Shown here in pieces: positions 11,593 to 20,482 of a DNA stretch of 64,000 nucleotides; the first letter of the stretch is position 1; every line of letters starts with the position of its first letter. The notes below the pieces were generated by a model, which saw only the letters and a program-made list of their open reading frames with translations, had not been told where the DNA came from and did not search any database. Both the position numbers and the translations under genes were made by a program. The stretch comes from Gammaproteobacteria bacterium (GTDB lineage Bacteria; Pseudomonadota; Gammaproteobacteria; Pseudomonadales; Ketobacteraceae): assembly GCA_013178375.1 (NCBI GenBank), contig JABLXQ010000007.1, positions 62,001-126,000 on the forward strand, read 5' to 3'.

Positions 11593-13206
11593 TCAGCGTT
11601 TTACCTGATAACCGGATTTTTTCAGCACCCAGGTATTGGGGCCGACACCCTGTTCCCGCAACTTGAATTTCTGCACCTTGTTGGTGGGCGTGTACGGCAG
11701 GGTATCGACAAACTCCATGTACTGGGGCACGAAATAATAGGGTGCGTTGTTGTTGATGAACGCGGCAAGCTCCTCGTAAGAGGTAGTCTGCGCGTCCGGT
11801 TTCAGCACCACCTGCAGCGCCAGTTCCGATTCGCCCGGCACGTCTTTCGAGGGAATGCCGAACGCCGCCACATCCTTCACCGCCGGATGCTTGCGCACGA
11901 TCATCTCCACTTCCATCGAGGATATATTGCGGCCGGCGTAACGCAGCGCGTCTTTTTTGCGGTCGACAAACCAGTAGGCTCCGGCGGCGTACTTGCCCAT
12001 GTCGCCGGTGTGATACCAGCCGTCATGGAACGCTTCGGCGGTGGCGACCGGATCATCGAAATAGCCGTTGAAAATAATGAACGGCTTCAGGGTTTTCAGG
12101 CAGATCTCGCCCACTTCACCTTCCGCCACCGGCTGGTTGTTGTCATCCAGCAGCGCAATTTCCATGTCCGGCAGCGGATGGCCCAGGCTGGCGAACGGAA
12201 TCTTGCCCATGTGGTGGGCGGGTGTGAACACCACCATCACTTCGCTCTGGCCCAGGCCCATCGGCAGCAACTCCACGCCGAAACGCTTGGCGAAAGGTTC
12301 GCGCAATTGTTCCGGCATCGGCACCATTTGCGCCACGCGCAGCGGATGGTCGCGATCAGAATCCTGTGCCGGCGCGTTCCACAAAAAAATATGCATCGCA
12401 CCCAGGGTGAAGGTTTGCGTGGCACCGAAGTGACGCACCCGGTCCCAGAAGGTCGTCACCGAAAAACGTTTTTCGATCACGACCGGAATGCCTTCGTACA
12501 GCGCGCGGAAAATCGCGGTGATCCAGGCGCCGGAGTTGTACAGCGGCAGCACGTTGTAAATCACGTCGCCCGGTTGGGAATTGAAATAGATGGAAGCCGC
12601 TTCCGCGATGGGGCGAATCCAGCTGTTGTGGCTTTGCAGCACGCCCTTGGATTTGCCGGTGGTGCCCGACGTCCACAGGATCGCGCAGGTGTCGCCGTAA
12701 TTCATGCCGCTGTAGTCTGGTACGATGGGCGTGTGATCACACAGTGAATCGAAGCTGATGGCACCGGGCAGTTTGATCTCTTCCGGTGAGCCCTTCACCA
12801 CGGTTTTCACATCCTTCAGCACCGACTGCACTTCGATGATGCGATCCTGCAGCGCTGTTTCGGTGATGAGAACCTTGCAGCGGCTGCGCTCGATGGTTTC
12901 GCTCAGCCAGGCGCCCTTGTAATCGGTGTTCAGCGGCACCCACACAGCGCCCAGCTTGTTCACCGCCAGCGCGATCAGCACCGGCTCCCAGCCGTTGTCC
13001 AGGTAGAACGCAACCCGGTCGTCCTTCTGCACGCCCAGTTCGCGCAGGCCGGCGGCCATGGCGTTGGCCAGCTGCTCCGCCTCGGCAAAGGTCAGCCGGC
13101 GCTCGTCGGTGATCAGGAATTCGGTGGTCCCCGCCTGCTCAGCCTGCAGTGTCAGCAGCTTGGGCAGGATGCGATTCTTGTTGTCGGAAAGATCCAGCTT
13201 GTTCAC
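11593..13206 (-). CDS. AMP-forming acyl-CoA synthetase, probably acting on a steroid-derived acid
   Basis: A 537-residue ANL-superfamily ligase that would activate a carboxylic acid to its CoA thioester using ATP. The P-loop-like ILWTSGTTGKSKG (A3), the GLGQSE block (A5), YHTGDMGKY (A7), VDRKKDALRYAGRNIS (A8) and the C-terminal catalytic Lys in TPTNKVQKFKLRE are all present. I chose the GTG at 13206 because AGAGGA lies at the right distance; an ATG at 13269 has no ribosome site and gives an unconserved Arg/Ser-rich leader. It is divergent from a ketosteroid-dehydrogenase-like gene, suggesting a steroid side-chain or ring-fragment acid as substrate. Confidence 0.85.
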   Translation of the reverse strand: MNKLDLSDNKNRILPKLLTLQAEQAGTTEFLITDERRLTFAEAEQLANAMAAGLRELGVQKDDRVAFYLDNGWEPVLIALAVNKLGAVWVPLNTDYKGAWLSETIERSRCKVLITETALQDRIIEVQSVLKDVKTVVKGSPEEIKLPGAISFDSLCDHTPIVPDYSGMNYGDTCAILWTSGTTGKSKGVLQSHNSWIRPIAEAASIYFNSQPGDVIYNVLPLYNSGAWITAIFRALYEGIPVVIEKRFSVTTFWDRVRHFGATQTFTLGAMHIFLWNAPAQDSDRDHPLRVAQMVPMPEQLREPFAKRFGVELLPMGLGQSEVMVVFTPAHHMGKIPFASLGHPLPDMEIALLDDNNQPVAEGEVGEICLKTLKPFIIFNGYFDDPVATAEAFHDGWYHTGDMGKYAAGAYWFVDRKKDALRYAGRNISSMEVEMIVRKHPAVKDVAAFGIPSKDVPGESELALQVVLKPDAQTTSYEELAAFINNNAPYYFVPQYMEFVDTLPYTPTNKVQKFKLREQGVGPNTWVLKKSGYQVKR

Positions 13207-13280
13207 GGGGCTTCCTCTTGATGGAGCTCTTGATGAAACTCTACTAATGGAAAAAGGGCGTTGCGGCATGCCCGGACTAT

Positions 13281-13322
13281 TTATGCACTTATTTTTGCAA
13301 TATTATCGCATAATGTTAAACT
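13281..13322. promoter_or_regulatory. Operator/promoter region between ligase and flavoprotein genes
   Basis: A near-palindrome at 13292-13313 has halves TTGCAAT and TCGCATAA, with an extra half site TTATGCA at 13281-13287. It matches the motif at 16012-16040 in 17 of 22 positions. For the + strand, TTGCAA (13295-13300) and TAAACT (13317-13322) form a -35/-10 pair with 16 bp spacing, so a bound repressor would cover the -35 box. Confidence 0.5.
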
Positions 13323-13371
13323 GGCGCAACCGCCATCCTTCCGGCCAGTACAAGAACAAACAGGATCCGCC

Positions 13372-15117
13372 ATGAATCAAAGCCTTGCGACCCAATTGAG
13401 CGAATTGCCCGGCACCGGCGTGGAAAGCCCGCTGGTGGTGAACGAGCATAGCACCCAGTGGACTGACAAATTCGATGTGATCGTGGTGGGCCTGGGGGCG
13501 GCGGGCGTGTCCGCTGCCATCGAAGCGGCGGACCGGGGCATGCGGGTGGGCGCCATCGACCGCTTCACCGGCGGCGGCACCACGGCCCGCAGCGGCAGCG
13601 TGCTGTACGCCGGCGGCGGCACCTCGCTGCAGAAAAAACTGGGCGTGGAGGACAGCGCCGACGCCATGTTCCGCTACCTGCAAACCGAAGTGCAGGCTGC
13701 GGTGAAACCGGAAACCCTGCAGAAATTCTGCACCGACAGCCCCGCCAATTTCGACTGGGTCACCGCCAACGGCGTGCGCTACTCCGGCAAGCTGTTCCCC
13801 AGCAAAACCAGTTATCCCGTGCACGGCAACAGCCTGTATTTTTCCGGCAATGAAATTGCCTGTGCCGACCTGGCCAAACCGGCCCCGCGCGGCCATCTGG
13901 CGGACGGCATCAAACGCTTCACCGCATTCGGCCCTGCCTTTGTTGGCCCGCTGCTGAAAAGCGCGCACAAAAAAGGTGTGATCCCGCTGCTGCAAACGCA
14001 AGTGACGCGCCTGCTGGTGAACGATCGCGGCGACGTGGTGGGTGTGGAAGCCAAACAGATTCCAGCCAGTGGTCGCGCCGGATTTCTGCATCGGCTCTAT
14101 TCCACTCTGGCCAATTACGCGCAGATTTATTACGCGCCGGCGGCCAAAGGGCTGCGCCAGAAAGTGGAACAGCTGGAACGGCAATTCGGCCGCACCGTGC
14201 GCTACCGCGCCAAAGGCGGCGTGGTGCTGGCCAACGGCGGCTTCATCCTCAACAAGGACATGACGGAAAAATACCTGCCGAAATACCGCCGCGCCATGCG
14301 TCTGGGCACCACCGGCGACACTGGCTCCGGCATCGCGCTGGGCGTGAGTGTGGGTGGCGTGGCGGAGCGGCTGGGCACGGCCACTGCGTGGCGCTTTATC
14401 AATCCGCCGGCCGACTGGCCCAAGTCCGCTCTGGTGGACACGCAAGGCCAACGCTACGTGAATGAATCCCTGTACGGCGCCACCATCGGCACCAAAATGA
14501 TGGAAGACCACAACGGCGAGTGCATCCTGATTCTGGATGACGTGCTGTTCAAAAAGAGCGTCGCCAATTTGAATCTCGACAACGCCCGCTTCGTCACCTG
14601 GCTGCAGGCCAAAGGCGCGCTGCGCCTGGCCAAACACGCCGACACGCTGGAAGCACTGGCGCAACGCTGCAAGATCGATCCGGTGCGGCTGCAGCAAACC
14701 ATCGCCGATTACAACGCCGCCGCGCGCGGAGAAAAACCCGATGCGCTGGGCAAGAAAACCGAAGACATGCACGAACTGAAACAGGCACCCTTCCATGCGA
14801 TCAATCTGTCGGTGGGCAAGGGCGACATCACTTCCGTGATCACACTGGGCGGTTTGCGCGTGTGCGAGAAAACCGGCGCCGTGCTGAAGGAAACCGGCGC
14901 ACCGATACGCGGCCTGTTTGCTGCCGGTCGTACCGCGATCGGCGTGGCATCCAACGCGTACATCAGCGGGCTGTCGATTGCCGATGGCGTGTTTTCCGGC
15001 CGTCGCGCCGGGCAATACGCCGCACTGTGCGCGGAATTGCCGCAGGAACACAACCAGCCCGCGCACACGGCAACGCCCGGCGCCGCCCAGGCGGCCGGCT
15101 GTCCGTTCGCGCACTGA
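13372..15117 (+). CDS. FAD-dependent ketosteroid dehydrogenase-like flavoprotein (KstD / Delta4-(5alpha)-KSTD family)
   Basis: A 581-residue flavoprotein of the fumarate reductase/KstD superfamily, expected to introduce a double bond into a 3-ketosteroid ring. The dinucleotide motif VVGLGAAGVSAAIEA is at about residues 38-52; LYAGGGTSLQKKLG and PAPRGH resemble the Delta4-(5alpha) dehydrogenase branch. The C-terminal FAD-binding block GLFAAGRTAIGVASNAYISG lacks the YPGxG form usual in Delta1-dehydrogenases. I chose the ATG at 13372; the reading frame runs further upstream through the operator. The C-terminus is hydrophilic and ends GCPFAH. Ring position and exact substrate are not resolved. 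Confidence 0.7.
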   Translation: MNQSLATQLSELPGTGVESPLVVNEHSTQWTDKFDVIVVGLGAAGVSAAIEAADRGMRVGAIDRFTGGGTTARSGSVLYAGGGTSLQKKLGVEDSADAMFRYLQTEVQAAVKPETLQKFCTDSPANFDWVTANGVRYSGKLFPSKTSYPVHGNSLYFSGNEIACADLAKPAPRGHLADGIKRFTAFGPAFVGPLLKSAHKKGVIPLLQTQVTRLLVNDRGDVVGVEAKQIPASGRAGFLHRLYSTLANYAQIYYAPAAKGLRQKVEQLERQFGRTVRYRAKGGVVLANGGFILNKDMTEKYLPKYRRAMRLGTTGDTGSGIALGVSVGGVAERLGTATAWRFINPPADWPKSALVDTQGQRYVNESLYGATIGTKMMEDHNGECILILDDVLFKKSVANLNLDNARFVTWLQAKGALRLAKHADTLEALAQRCKIDPVRLQQTIADYNAAARGEKPDALGKKTEDMHELKQAPFHAINLSVGKGDITSVITLGGLRVCEKTGAVLKETGAPIRGLFAAGRTAIGVASNAYISGLSIADGVFSGRRAGQYAALCAELPQEHNQPAHTATPGAAQAAGCPFAH

Positions 15118-15155
15118 CACCCAGGCATTACATTGACCACGGGGCATTTTTCCGC

Positions 15156-16001
15156 ATGAAAACCGCATTCGTCACGGGATCGGCCACCGGCATTGGTGAA
15201 GGGCTCGTCAACAAACTGCAGGCAGAAGGCTGGCAGGTATTTGCGGGCTACCACAGCGGCAGCCCGGACAAGGCCAGCTGGAACGGCAAGCCGAATGTCA
15301 CGGCGGTGAAGTGCGACGTCACCGATCCGCAGGACGTGAAAGCCGCAGCCAGCCTGATCGGCAAGATGACAGGCGGCCAGCTGGATCTGCTGGTCAACAA
15401 CGCGGGCTTTGCAGGCAATTGCGGCGTCGCCGAAGCGCCCAACATGGACGACTACCGCAAAACCTTCGAAGTGAATTTCTGGGGCCCGCTGCAGGTGGTG
15501 CAGGCTTTCATGCCGCAGCTGCGGCAGGCGCGGGGCCGCATCATCAACACCACGTCCGCGTCCGTGTACATGACACTGCCAATGGGTTCCGCCTATCCGG
15601 TTTCCAAAACCGCACTGAAGGCATTGACCAATCACCTGCGGATGGAAATGGCGCCGTTCGGCGTGCAGGTGGCCTCGCTGGAACCCGGTGGCGTCGACAC
15701 GCCGATGGTGGCCTTTGGCGACGACGTGAAAGCCGGCCAGTGGAACGCCATTCCGGAACATCTGCGGGAAGAATACCAGCGCCATTTTGTCGATGGCCCC
15801 ACAGCGGTGGGCGACAATTTCAAGTTCTTCTCACCACCGGAATTTGCCGAACGGGTGTACCGGCAAATGATCTGCGCACGGCGGATGAAGCTGTCGTATC
15901 TGATCGGGCCCGGCGTGGCGCCCCTGCCCTGGCTGCACCGCCTGCTGCCGGCACAACAGGTGCAGAACATCTGGGCGAAGATGTTCGGGCGCAAGGCGTA
16001 A
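15156..16001 (+). CDS. Short-chain dehydrogenase/reductase downstream of the flavoprotein
   Basis: A 281-residue classical SDR. TGSATGIGEG at about residues 7-16 binds the cofactor; NNAGFAG, the catalytic Ser in NTTSASVY and YPVSK complete the site. The C-terminal extension, with LLPAQQVQNIWAKMFGRKA, is longer than in FabG and is common in SDRs acting on bulky hydrophobic substrates. It starts 38 bp after the flavoprotein gene and is probably co-transcribed. A hydroxysteroid dehydrogenase role is inferred from the setting only. An operator-like palindrome follows its stop. Confidence 0.8.
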   Translation: MKTAFVTGSATGIGEGLVNKLQAEGWQVFAGYHSGSPDKASWNGKPNVTAVKCDVTDPQDVKAAASLIGKMTGGQLDLLVNNAGFAGNCGVAEAPNMDDYRKTFEVNFWGPLQVVQAFMPQLRQARGRIINTTSASVYMTLPMGSAYPVSKTALKALTNHLRMEMAPFGVQVASLEPGGVDTPMVAFGDDVKAGQWNAIPEHLREEYQRHFVDGPTAVGDNFKFFSPPEFAERVYRQMICARRMKLSYLIGPGVAPLPWLHRLLPAQQVQNIWAKMFGRKA

Positions 16002-16011
16002 TGGCATGATC

Positions 16012-16058
16012 ACTATTATGCAATGCTATTGCATAATAGTTGCATAATTTGTTACCAT
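16012..16058 (+). promoter_or_regulatory. Palindromic operator and promoter of the acyl-CoA dehydrogenase pair
   Basis: A perfect 13-bp inverted repeat with a 3-nt centre (16012-16040; half site ACTATTATGCAAT) is followed by a third half site TTGCATAA (16041-16048). A -35 TTGCAT (16029-16034) and -10-like TTACCA (16052-16057) with 17-bp spacing overlap it. The motif also occurs at 13292-13313. A dimeric repressor is the simplest reading. Confidence 0.65.
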
Positions 16059-16118
16059 TCATCCAACTGAGAGCCCAACCCGGCGCTTTCCCCACTCCAA
16101 GCCAGAACGACGACCACG

Positions 16119-17294
16119 ATGGAAACTCGATACAGCCAGGAACAAACCGCCCTGCGCCTGCAGTTGCGAGACTACTTCAGCGGCCTGATGTCACCCGAAA
16201 AGGTGGCGGCCTGCATGGGCAAGGAAGGCGGCCCCGTCTTCCGTGGCCTGGTGGAACAGCTGGGCCGCGACGGCATGCTAACCCTGGGCTGGTCCTCCGA
16301 ATACGGCGGCAAGAACTACACCGCCGTGGAACAGCTGATCCTGTTCGAGGAAGCCTGGAAAACCCACACCCCGTTCCCGCTGATCACCCTCAACTCGGTA
16401 TCGCCCTCCATCATGGCGTTCGGCACCGACGAGCAAAAGCAGTTTTTCCTGCCGCAGATCGCCGCCGGCAAATGCATCTTCGCCATCGGCTACTCCGAGC
16501 CCGGCTCCGGCACCGATCTGGCATCGCTGAAAACCAAAGCCGAATTCGACGGCGAAAACTGGATCATCAACGGCAGCAAGGTGTGGACCAGCGCCGGTCA
16601 CGATTGCGATTACATCTGGCTGGCGGCACGCACCAGCAATGACGGCAAGCGGCCGTCCGATGGCATCACCCTGTTCATCGTCGACGCCAAAGATCCCGGC
16701 TACACCCACGCACCGATCCACACCGTGGCGGGCGTCGACACCAACGTCACCTATTACACCAACGTGAAAGTGCCGGCCAATCGCGTGGTGGGCAAAGTCA
16801 ACGGCGGCTGGAAAGCCATTACTTCGCAGCTGAATCACGAACGCATCGTGCTGGCGGCCATGACCGTGATCGCGCGCAAACAATTCGGCTATGTGTTGAA
16901 AAGACTGGCGCGGCCCGATGCCAGCGGCAAACGCCGGCTCGACGATCCCACCGTGCAGCAGCAGATTGGCGAACTCTATGCCCGGCTGGAATCCATGGAA
17001 GTGCTCAACCTGCGCAACGCCAACAACGTGGACACCCACAAAATCGACGTGGCGCTGGCATCCGGCTCGAAGGTGTTGAACACACTGGAACAGATCCGCG
17101 TGCTGCGGGCACTGTGCGAACTGGCGGGCGACGATGCCGCCGTGCAATACGAAAGCGCCGATGCGATTTTCTCCGGCCATCTGGAATACGACTACCGCGC
17201 CGCGCAGATCATGACCGTGGGCGGCGGTGTGCTGGAAGTAATGCGGTCGATGACCGCGACCTTTGGCCTGGGCATGCCCAATACGATCGTTTGA
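16119..17294 (+). CDS. Acyl-CoA dehydrogenase, catalytic subunit of a two-gene pair
   Basis: A 391-residue acyl-CoA dehydrogenase. FAIGYSEPGSGTDLASLKT is the FAD/substrate loop, and SQLNHERIVLAAM carries a Glu at the place of the catalytic base in isovaleryl-CoA-type enzymes (helix G). The usual C-terminal YEGT position instead reads VGGGVLEV. It is the first gene after the operator at 16012-16040. The next gene, 18 bp downstream, encodes a second, apparently non-catalytic subunit. The pair resembles the alpha2beta2 dehydrogenases (ChsE/FadE pairs, Scd1AB) that act on steroid side-chain CoA esters. The substrate is inferred. Confidence 0.85.
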   Translation: METRYSQEQTALRLQLRDYFSGLMSPEKVAACMGKEGGPVFRGLVEQLGRDGMLTLGWSSEYGGKNYTAVEQLILFEEAWKTHTPFPLITLNSVSPSIMAFGTDEQKQFFLPQIAAGKCIFAIGYSEPGSGTDLASLKTKAEFDGENWIINGSKVWTSAGHDCDYIWLAARTSNDGKRPSDGITLFIVDAKDPGYTHAPIHTVAGVDTNVTYYTNVKVPANRVVGKVNGGWKAITSQLNHERIVLAAMTVIARKQFGYVLKRLARPDASGKRRLDDPTVQQQIGELYARLESMEVLNLRNANNVDTHKIDVALASGSKVLNTLEQIRVLRALCELAGDDAAVQYESADAIFSGHLEYDYRAAQIMTVGGGVLEVMRSMTATFGLGMPNTIV

Positions 17295-17312
17295 CACAGC
17301 AGGAGTCGACGC

Positions 17313-18446
17313 GTGAATTTCAATTACAGTGAAGACCAGCTGGCGATCAAGGATGTTGCCGACCGCATGTTCCGCGATCTCTGCGGCGACGAACAGATCC
17401 GCGCGTTATTCAAAACCGCGCAACCCTTTCATGCAGAATTGTGGGCACAACTGGCGGGCGCAGGATTGCTGGCGGCCACGCTGCCGGCGGAACTGGGCGG
17501 CTCGGACATGGGCCTGCTGGAACTGAGCCTGGTGCTGGAAGCACAGGGGCGCGCAGTGGCGCCAGTGCCGCTGCTGGAATCCGTCGTGGCCTGTGCCATG
17601 CCGATCGCCCGCTTCGCGCCGGACGAACTGAAACGCAGCCTGGTTCCGACACTCGCCAGCGGTGAAACCATTCTGGTACCGGTGCGCCCCTATGACGGCT
17701 TGCAGGATTTCACTCCGCTCAATGCCACTGCCACCAGCAGCGGCTGGGAGCTGAACGGCAGCAGCAGCCTGTGTCTGTACGCGCCGCTGGCCAACGGTTT
17801 TCTGGTGCAGGCCAAACTCAATGGCAGCAGCCACTGGGTGGGCTATTGCGCTGCCAACACAGCGGGCATCCGCATCGTGCAGCAACGCGCCAGCAGTGGC
17901 GAGATTGCCGGCCAGATTCATTTCGATCAGGTAAAAATCAGTGCCGCCAACACCCTGGCGATTGCCGATGAAGCGGAAACGCTACTGGAATGGCAGGCAC
18001 AGCGCGTGTTCGTGGCGATGGCGGCGCAGCAGGTGGGGATTTTGCGCGAAGGCATGCAGCGTGCAGCCAGCTACACCAACGAGCGCACCCAGTTCGGCCG
18101 GTCGCTGTCATCGTTCCAGGCGGTGGCGCAACAGGCTGCCGATGGCTACATGGCGGTGGAAGCATTGCAGGGCATTGTCTGGCGCGCGCTGGAAGATATC
18201 GACAACGACGCGGACACCGTAGCCCTCTCCTCCCGCGTTGCCAAATTCTGGCTGTGCGAGGCGGGTCATGTGGCGGCGCATGTGTTCCTGCACCTGCACG
18301 GCGGCATCGGCCAGGATCTGGATTATCCCTTGCACCGCTTCTTTATCTGGGCGAAGAAAAACGAAGTGATCCTGGGATCGGCGCGGCAGCACAGCGTTGC
18401 GCTTGGCAAACAGATCGCGGCGAATCCGGAATTGTTTTACGCCTGA
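17313..18446 (+). CDS. Acyl-CoA dehydrogenase-like subunit lacking the catalytic glutamate
   Basis: A 377-residue acyl-CoA dehydrogenase homologue with a GTG start preceded by AGGAG at 7 nt. At the isovaleryl-type position it reads LLEWQAQRVFVAM, and at the MCAD-type position NEVILGSARQHS, so neither catalytic Glu is present. LHLHGGIGQDLDYPLHR shows that the FAD-binding C-terminal helix region is kept. This is what is expected of the second subunit in heterotetrameric steroid acyl-CoA dehydrogenases, which supplies part of the FAD site but not the base. A strong bidirectional terminator lies 20 bp downstream. Confidence 0.85.
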   Translation: MNFNYSEDQLAIKDVADRMFRDLCGDEQIRALFKTAQPFHAELWAQLAGAGLLAATLPAELGGSDMGLLELSLVLEAQGRAVAPVPLLESVVACAMPIARFAPDELKRSLVPTLASGETILVPVRPYDGLQDFTPLNATATSSGWELNGSSSLCLYAPLANGFLVQAKLNGSSHWVGYCAANTAGIRIVQQRASSGEIAGQIHFDQVKISAANTLAIADEAETLLEWQAQRVFVAMAAQQVGILREGMQRAASYTNERTQFGRSLSSFQAVAQQAADGYMAVEALQGIVWRALEDIDNDADTVALSSRVAKFWLCEAGHVAAHVFLHLHGGIGQDLDYPLHRFFIWAKKNEVILGSARQHSVALGKQIAANPELFYA

Positions 18447-18465
18447 ATCTGGCCAGTGCCAGAAT

Positions 18466-18494
18466 AAAAAAAGCCGCACAATGCGGCTTTTTTT
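18466..18494. terminator. Strong rho-independent terminator
   Basis: A perfect 13-bp stem with a 3-nt loop: seven A plus GCCGCA on the left, TGCGGC plus seven T on the right. It works in both orientations and closes the dehydrogenase operon on the + strand. Confidence 0.95.
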
Positions 18495-18608
18495 ATGTCC
18501 TCGGATTATATGTGTTCGTATTAACAGTGCGCTGGCTTCAGATTCGCTGATTTCGTGCGCGCTGGCAGCAGCGACGGGCGCTGCGCCAGACTATCAGATC
18601 ACAAACAT

Positions 18609-18932
18609 TTACTTCGCAATCGGCGTGCCAGTGAATTGCAGTTTGGCCATCGCCACTTTGATGAAACCTTTCAGATTGTTGTTGGCATCCACCGTGGCCG
18701 TGTAGGTCAACGTCAGCTTCATGGGCTTGGTGGTTTTGCTTTTCCAGGTGAGGGTTTCGCCGTCGTACTTGCCTTCCTCGATTTCCTGCACGCCGTATTC
18801 TGCGCTGTTCATGGTGCCGGTCAGTTTGTCGCCCTGGGATTTCAGGGTCACCACGCTTTTCTGTTCGCCGGTGGGAACCTTCACCACAAAATCCCATGCG
18901 CCATCGATGGCGGCTGCTGTATTGGCTGTCAT
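18609..18932 (-). CDS. Small beta-rich protein of unknown function
   Basis: A 107-residue protein with no signal peptide, starting at an ATG preceded by GGAGG. Its alternating pattern (DGAWDFVVKVP, VTLKSQGDKLTGTM, KYDGETLTWKSK, LTLTYTATVD, FTGTPIA) suggests an 8-10-stranded lipocalin- or avidin-like barrel. This type of GTW...GDKLTGT...GDTLTF...FTGT repeat is seen in many uncharacterised proteins and as an add-on domain in hydrolases. It stands alone on the - strand, facing the terminator. A role in binding a hydrophobic ligand is possible but not shown. Confidence 0.65.
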   Translation of the reverse strand: MTANTAAAIDGAWDFVVKVPTGEQKSVVTLKSQGDKLTGTMNSAEYGVQEIEEGKYDGETLTWKSKTTKPMKLTLTYTATVDANNNLKGFIKVAMAKLQFTGTPIAK

Positions 18933-19114
18933 GTTGTCCTCCGTAGATTCTTGTTATGAAAAATTCAGCTTACACCGTATACCAGAGCTACTATACACGC
19001 CCGGACAGTGCGAATCCATCGCCGCAACAGCAAAATTCCCGCGTTGAATTGCACTGATCCGAAGCGGATTTGGTAGCGGTATTTCAGGAACAAATAGCGT
19101 CAGGCATAACGGTT

Positions 19115-20482
19115 TCAACCCTGCGCCGATCCCGGCCCCTGCATGCGTTTGCGCAGCCGGCGCAGGCCCCACCAGACCACGGCGATACTGCAGGGCACGG
19201 CGATGCCGGTGAGCAGCGCCGGATGCTCCAGCCAGCCCTGGTCTTTCAGGAATTCCCCCAGGTATTTCACCAGTCCCACCATGTAATAACTGATGGCCGC
19301 TACCGACAATCCTTCCACCGCCTGCTGCAATTGCAGCTGCAGTTTGCTGCGCTTGTTCATCGACTGCAGCAGATCCTGGTTCTGCGCTTCCAGCGTGAGA
19401 TTGACGCGGGTGCGCAGCAGTTCGCTGGCACGGTCAATCCGCTGCGACAGGTCATCCAGTTGCCCGCTCACCGACTGGCAAGTGCGGTAAGCCGGTGTCA
19501 GGCGGCGACGCAGAAATTCACTGATGGTCTGCATGCCACCCACTTCCTGTTCGCGCAGATCCTTCAGGCGGCTGATCACCAGATCGTAATAGGCGCGCGC
19601 AGCAGAAAAACGGTAATTGCTGTCGGAAATCATCTGCTCGATGCGCGCGGCCAGTGTCGACAGTTGCTGCAGCAGACGGCGTTCGTCGTCGAGCCCGCGA
19701 ATCGCATTGATCTGCTGGTTGATGATCGCCAGTTGCTGCGCCATGTCGCTCACCTGCGGCGCGATGGCACGGGCCAGCGGAAACGCGGTGAGCAACATCA
19801 TGCGGTAGGTTTCCACTTCCAGCAAAGCGCGCACCAGACGGCCGGACTGGCAGGGATTCAGATCGCGATTGAAAATCAGGATGCGGCCGAAGCCATCGTT
19901 GTGAATACGATAGGACGTCCACAACCGCGCCTGCTGATCTCCAACCCAGGAACTGATCAGGCGATGGCCCTCGAAATGCCGGCGCTGCTCGTCAGCGGTT
20001 TGCAGTTCCAGCGACGCGGTGAGGATATCAATGTGTTGCGCATGAATGACCTGCCCGGGAATGCCGCCCAGCCAGCCGGCCGGGAGCAGTGTCAACGCGT
20101 TGCAAGTGAAAGGAGCGGCGGAGAGATCACGCACGATGAAGGTGTAAGTGGAAAACTCGTTGTGGCGTTCCCAGCGCAGTTCAAAACCACCGAAATCCTG
20201 GTAGTAGCAGGACGAACCCGCCATCGGCGGCACCACGGCAAAACGCTGGCACAGCTGGCCGATATGACGGTATTCCGCGTCGGCATGTCCATCTGCCTGA
20301 ACATCACCCTGCAACACGGCGAACTGCGATACACGGCTGCCGGTTTCCAGCACCGGAAACGGTCGCGTGTGCAATTCGTTGAACAGCTTTTCCCGTTCCG
20401 GGTGAAACCGCAGTTGTGCAATGTCCTGGCGCGAGGGTGCGGTGGCCGCACGCAGCGGTGCCAGCGTATCGGATTCGATCAT
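19115..20482 (-). CDS. DUF3422 family membrane-anchored protein
   Basis: A 455-residue protein matching the DUF3422 pattern: FNELHTRPFPVLE near the N-terminus, then GFELRWERHNEFSTYTF, a long helical region rich in Gln/Arg coiled-coil sequence (about residues 220-390), and C-terminal hydrophobic segments (AISYYMVGLVKYLGE and LLTGIAVPCSIAVVWWGL). It is probably an inner-membrane protein with a large cytoplasmic domain. Function is unknown. GAGG precedes the ATG. It appears monocistronic and not part of the catabolic operons around it. Confidence 0.8.
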   Translation of the reverse strand: MIESDTLAPLRAATAPSRQDIAQLRFHPEREKLFNELHTRPFPVLETGSRVSQFAVLQGDVQADGHADAEYRHIGQLCQRFAVVPPMAGSSCYYQDFGGFELRWERHNEFSTYTFIVRDLSAAPFTCNALTLLPAGWLGGIPGQVIHAQHIDILTASLELQTADEQRRHFEGHRLISSWVGDQQARLWTSYRIHNDGFGRILIFNRDLNPCQSGRLVRALLEVETYRMMLLTAFPLARAIAPQVSDMAQQLAIINQQINAIRGLDDERRLLQQLSTLAARIEQMISDSNYRFSAARAYYDLVISRLKDLREQEVGGMQTISEFLRRRLTPAYRTCQSVSGQLDDLSQRIDRASELLRTRVNLTLEAQNQDLLQSMNKRSKLQLQLQQAVEGLSVAAISYYMVGLVKYLGEFLKDQGWLEHPALLTGIAVPCSIAVVWWGLRRLRKRMQGPGSAQG

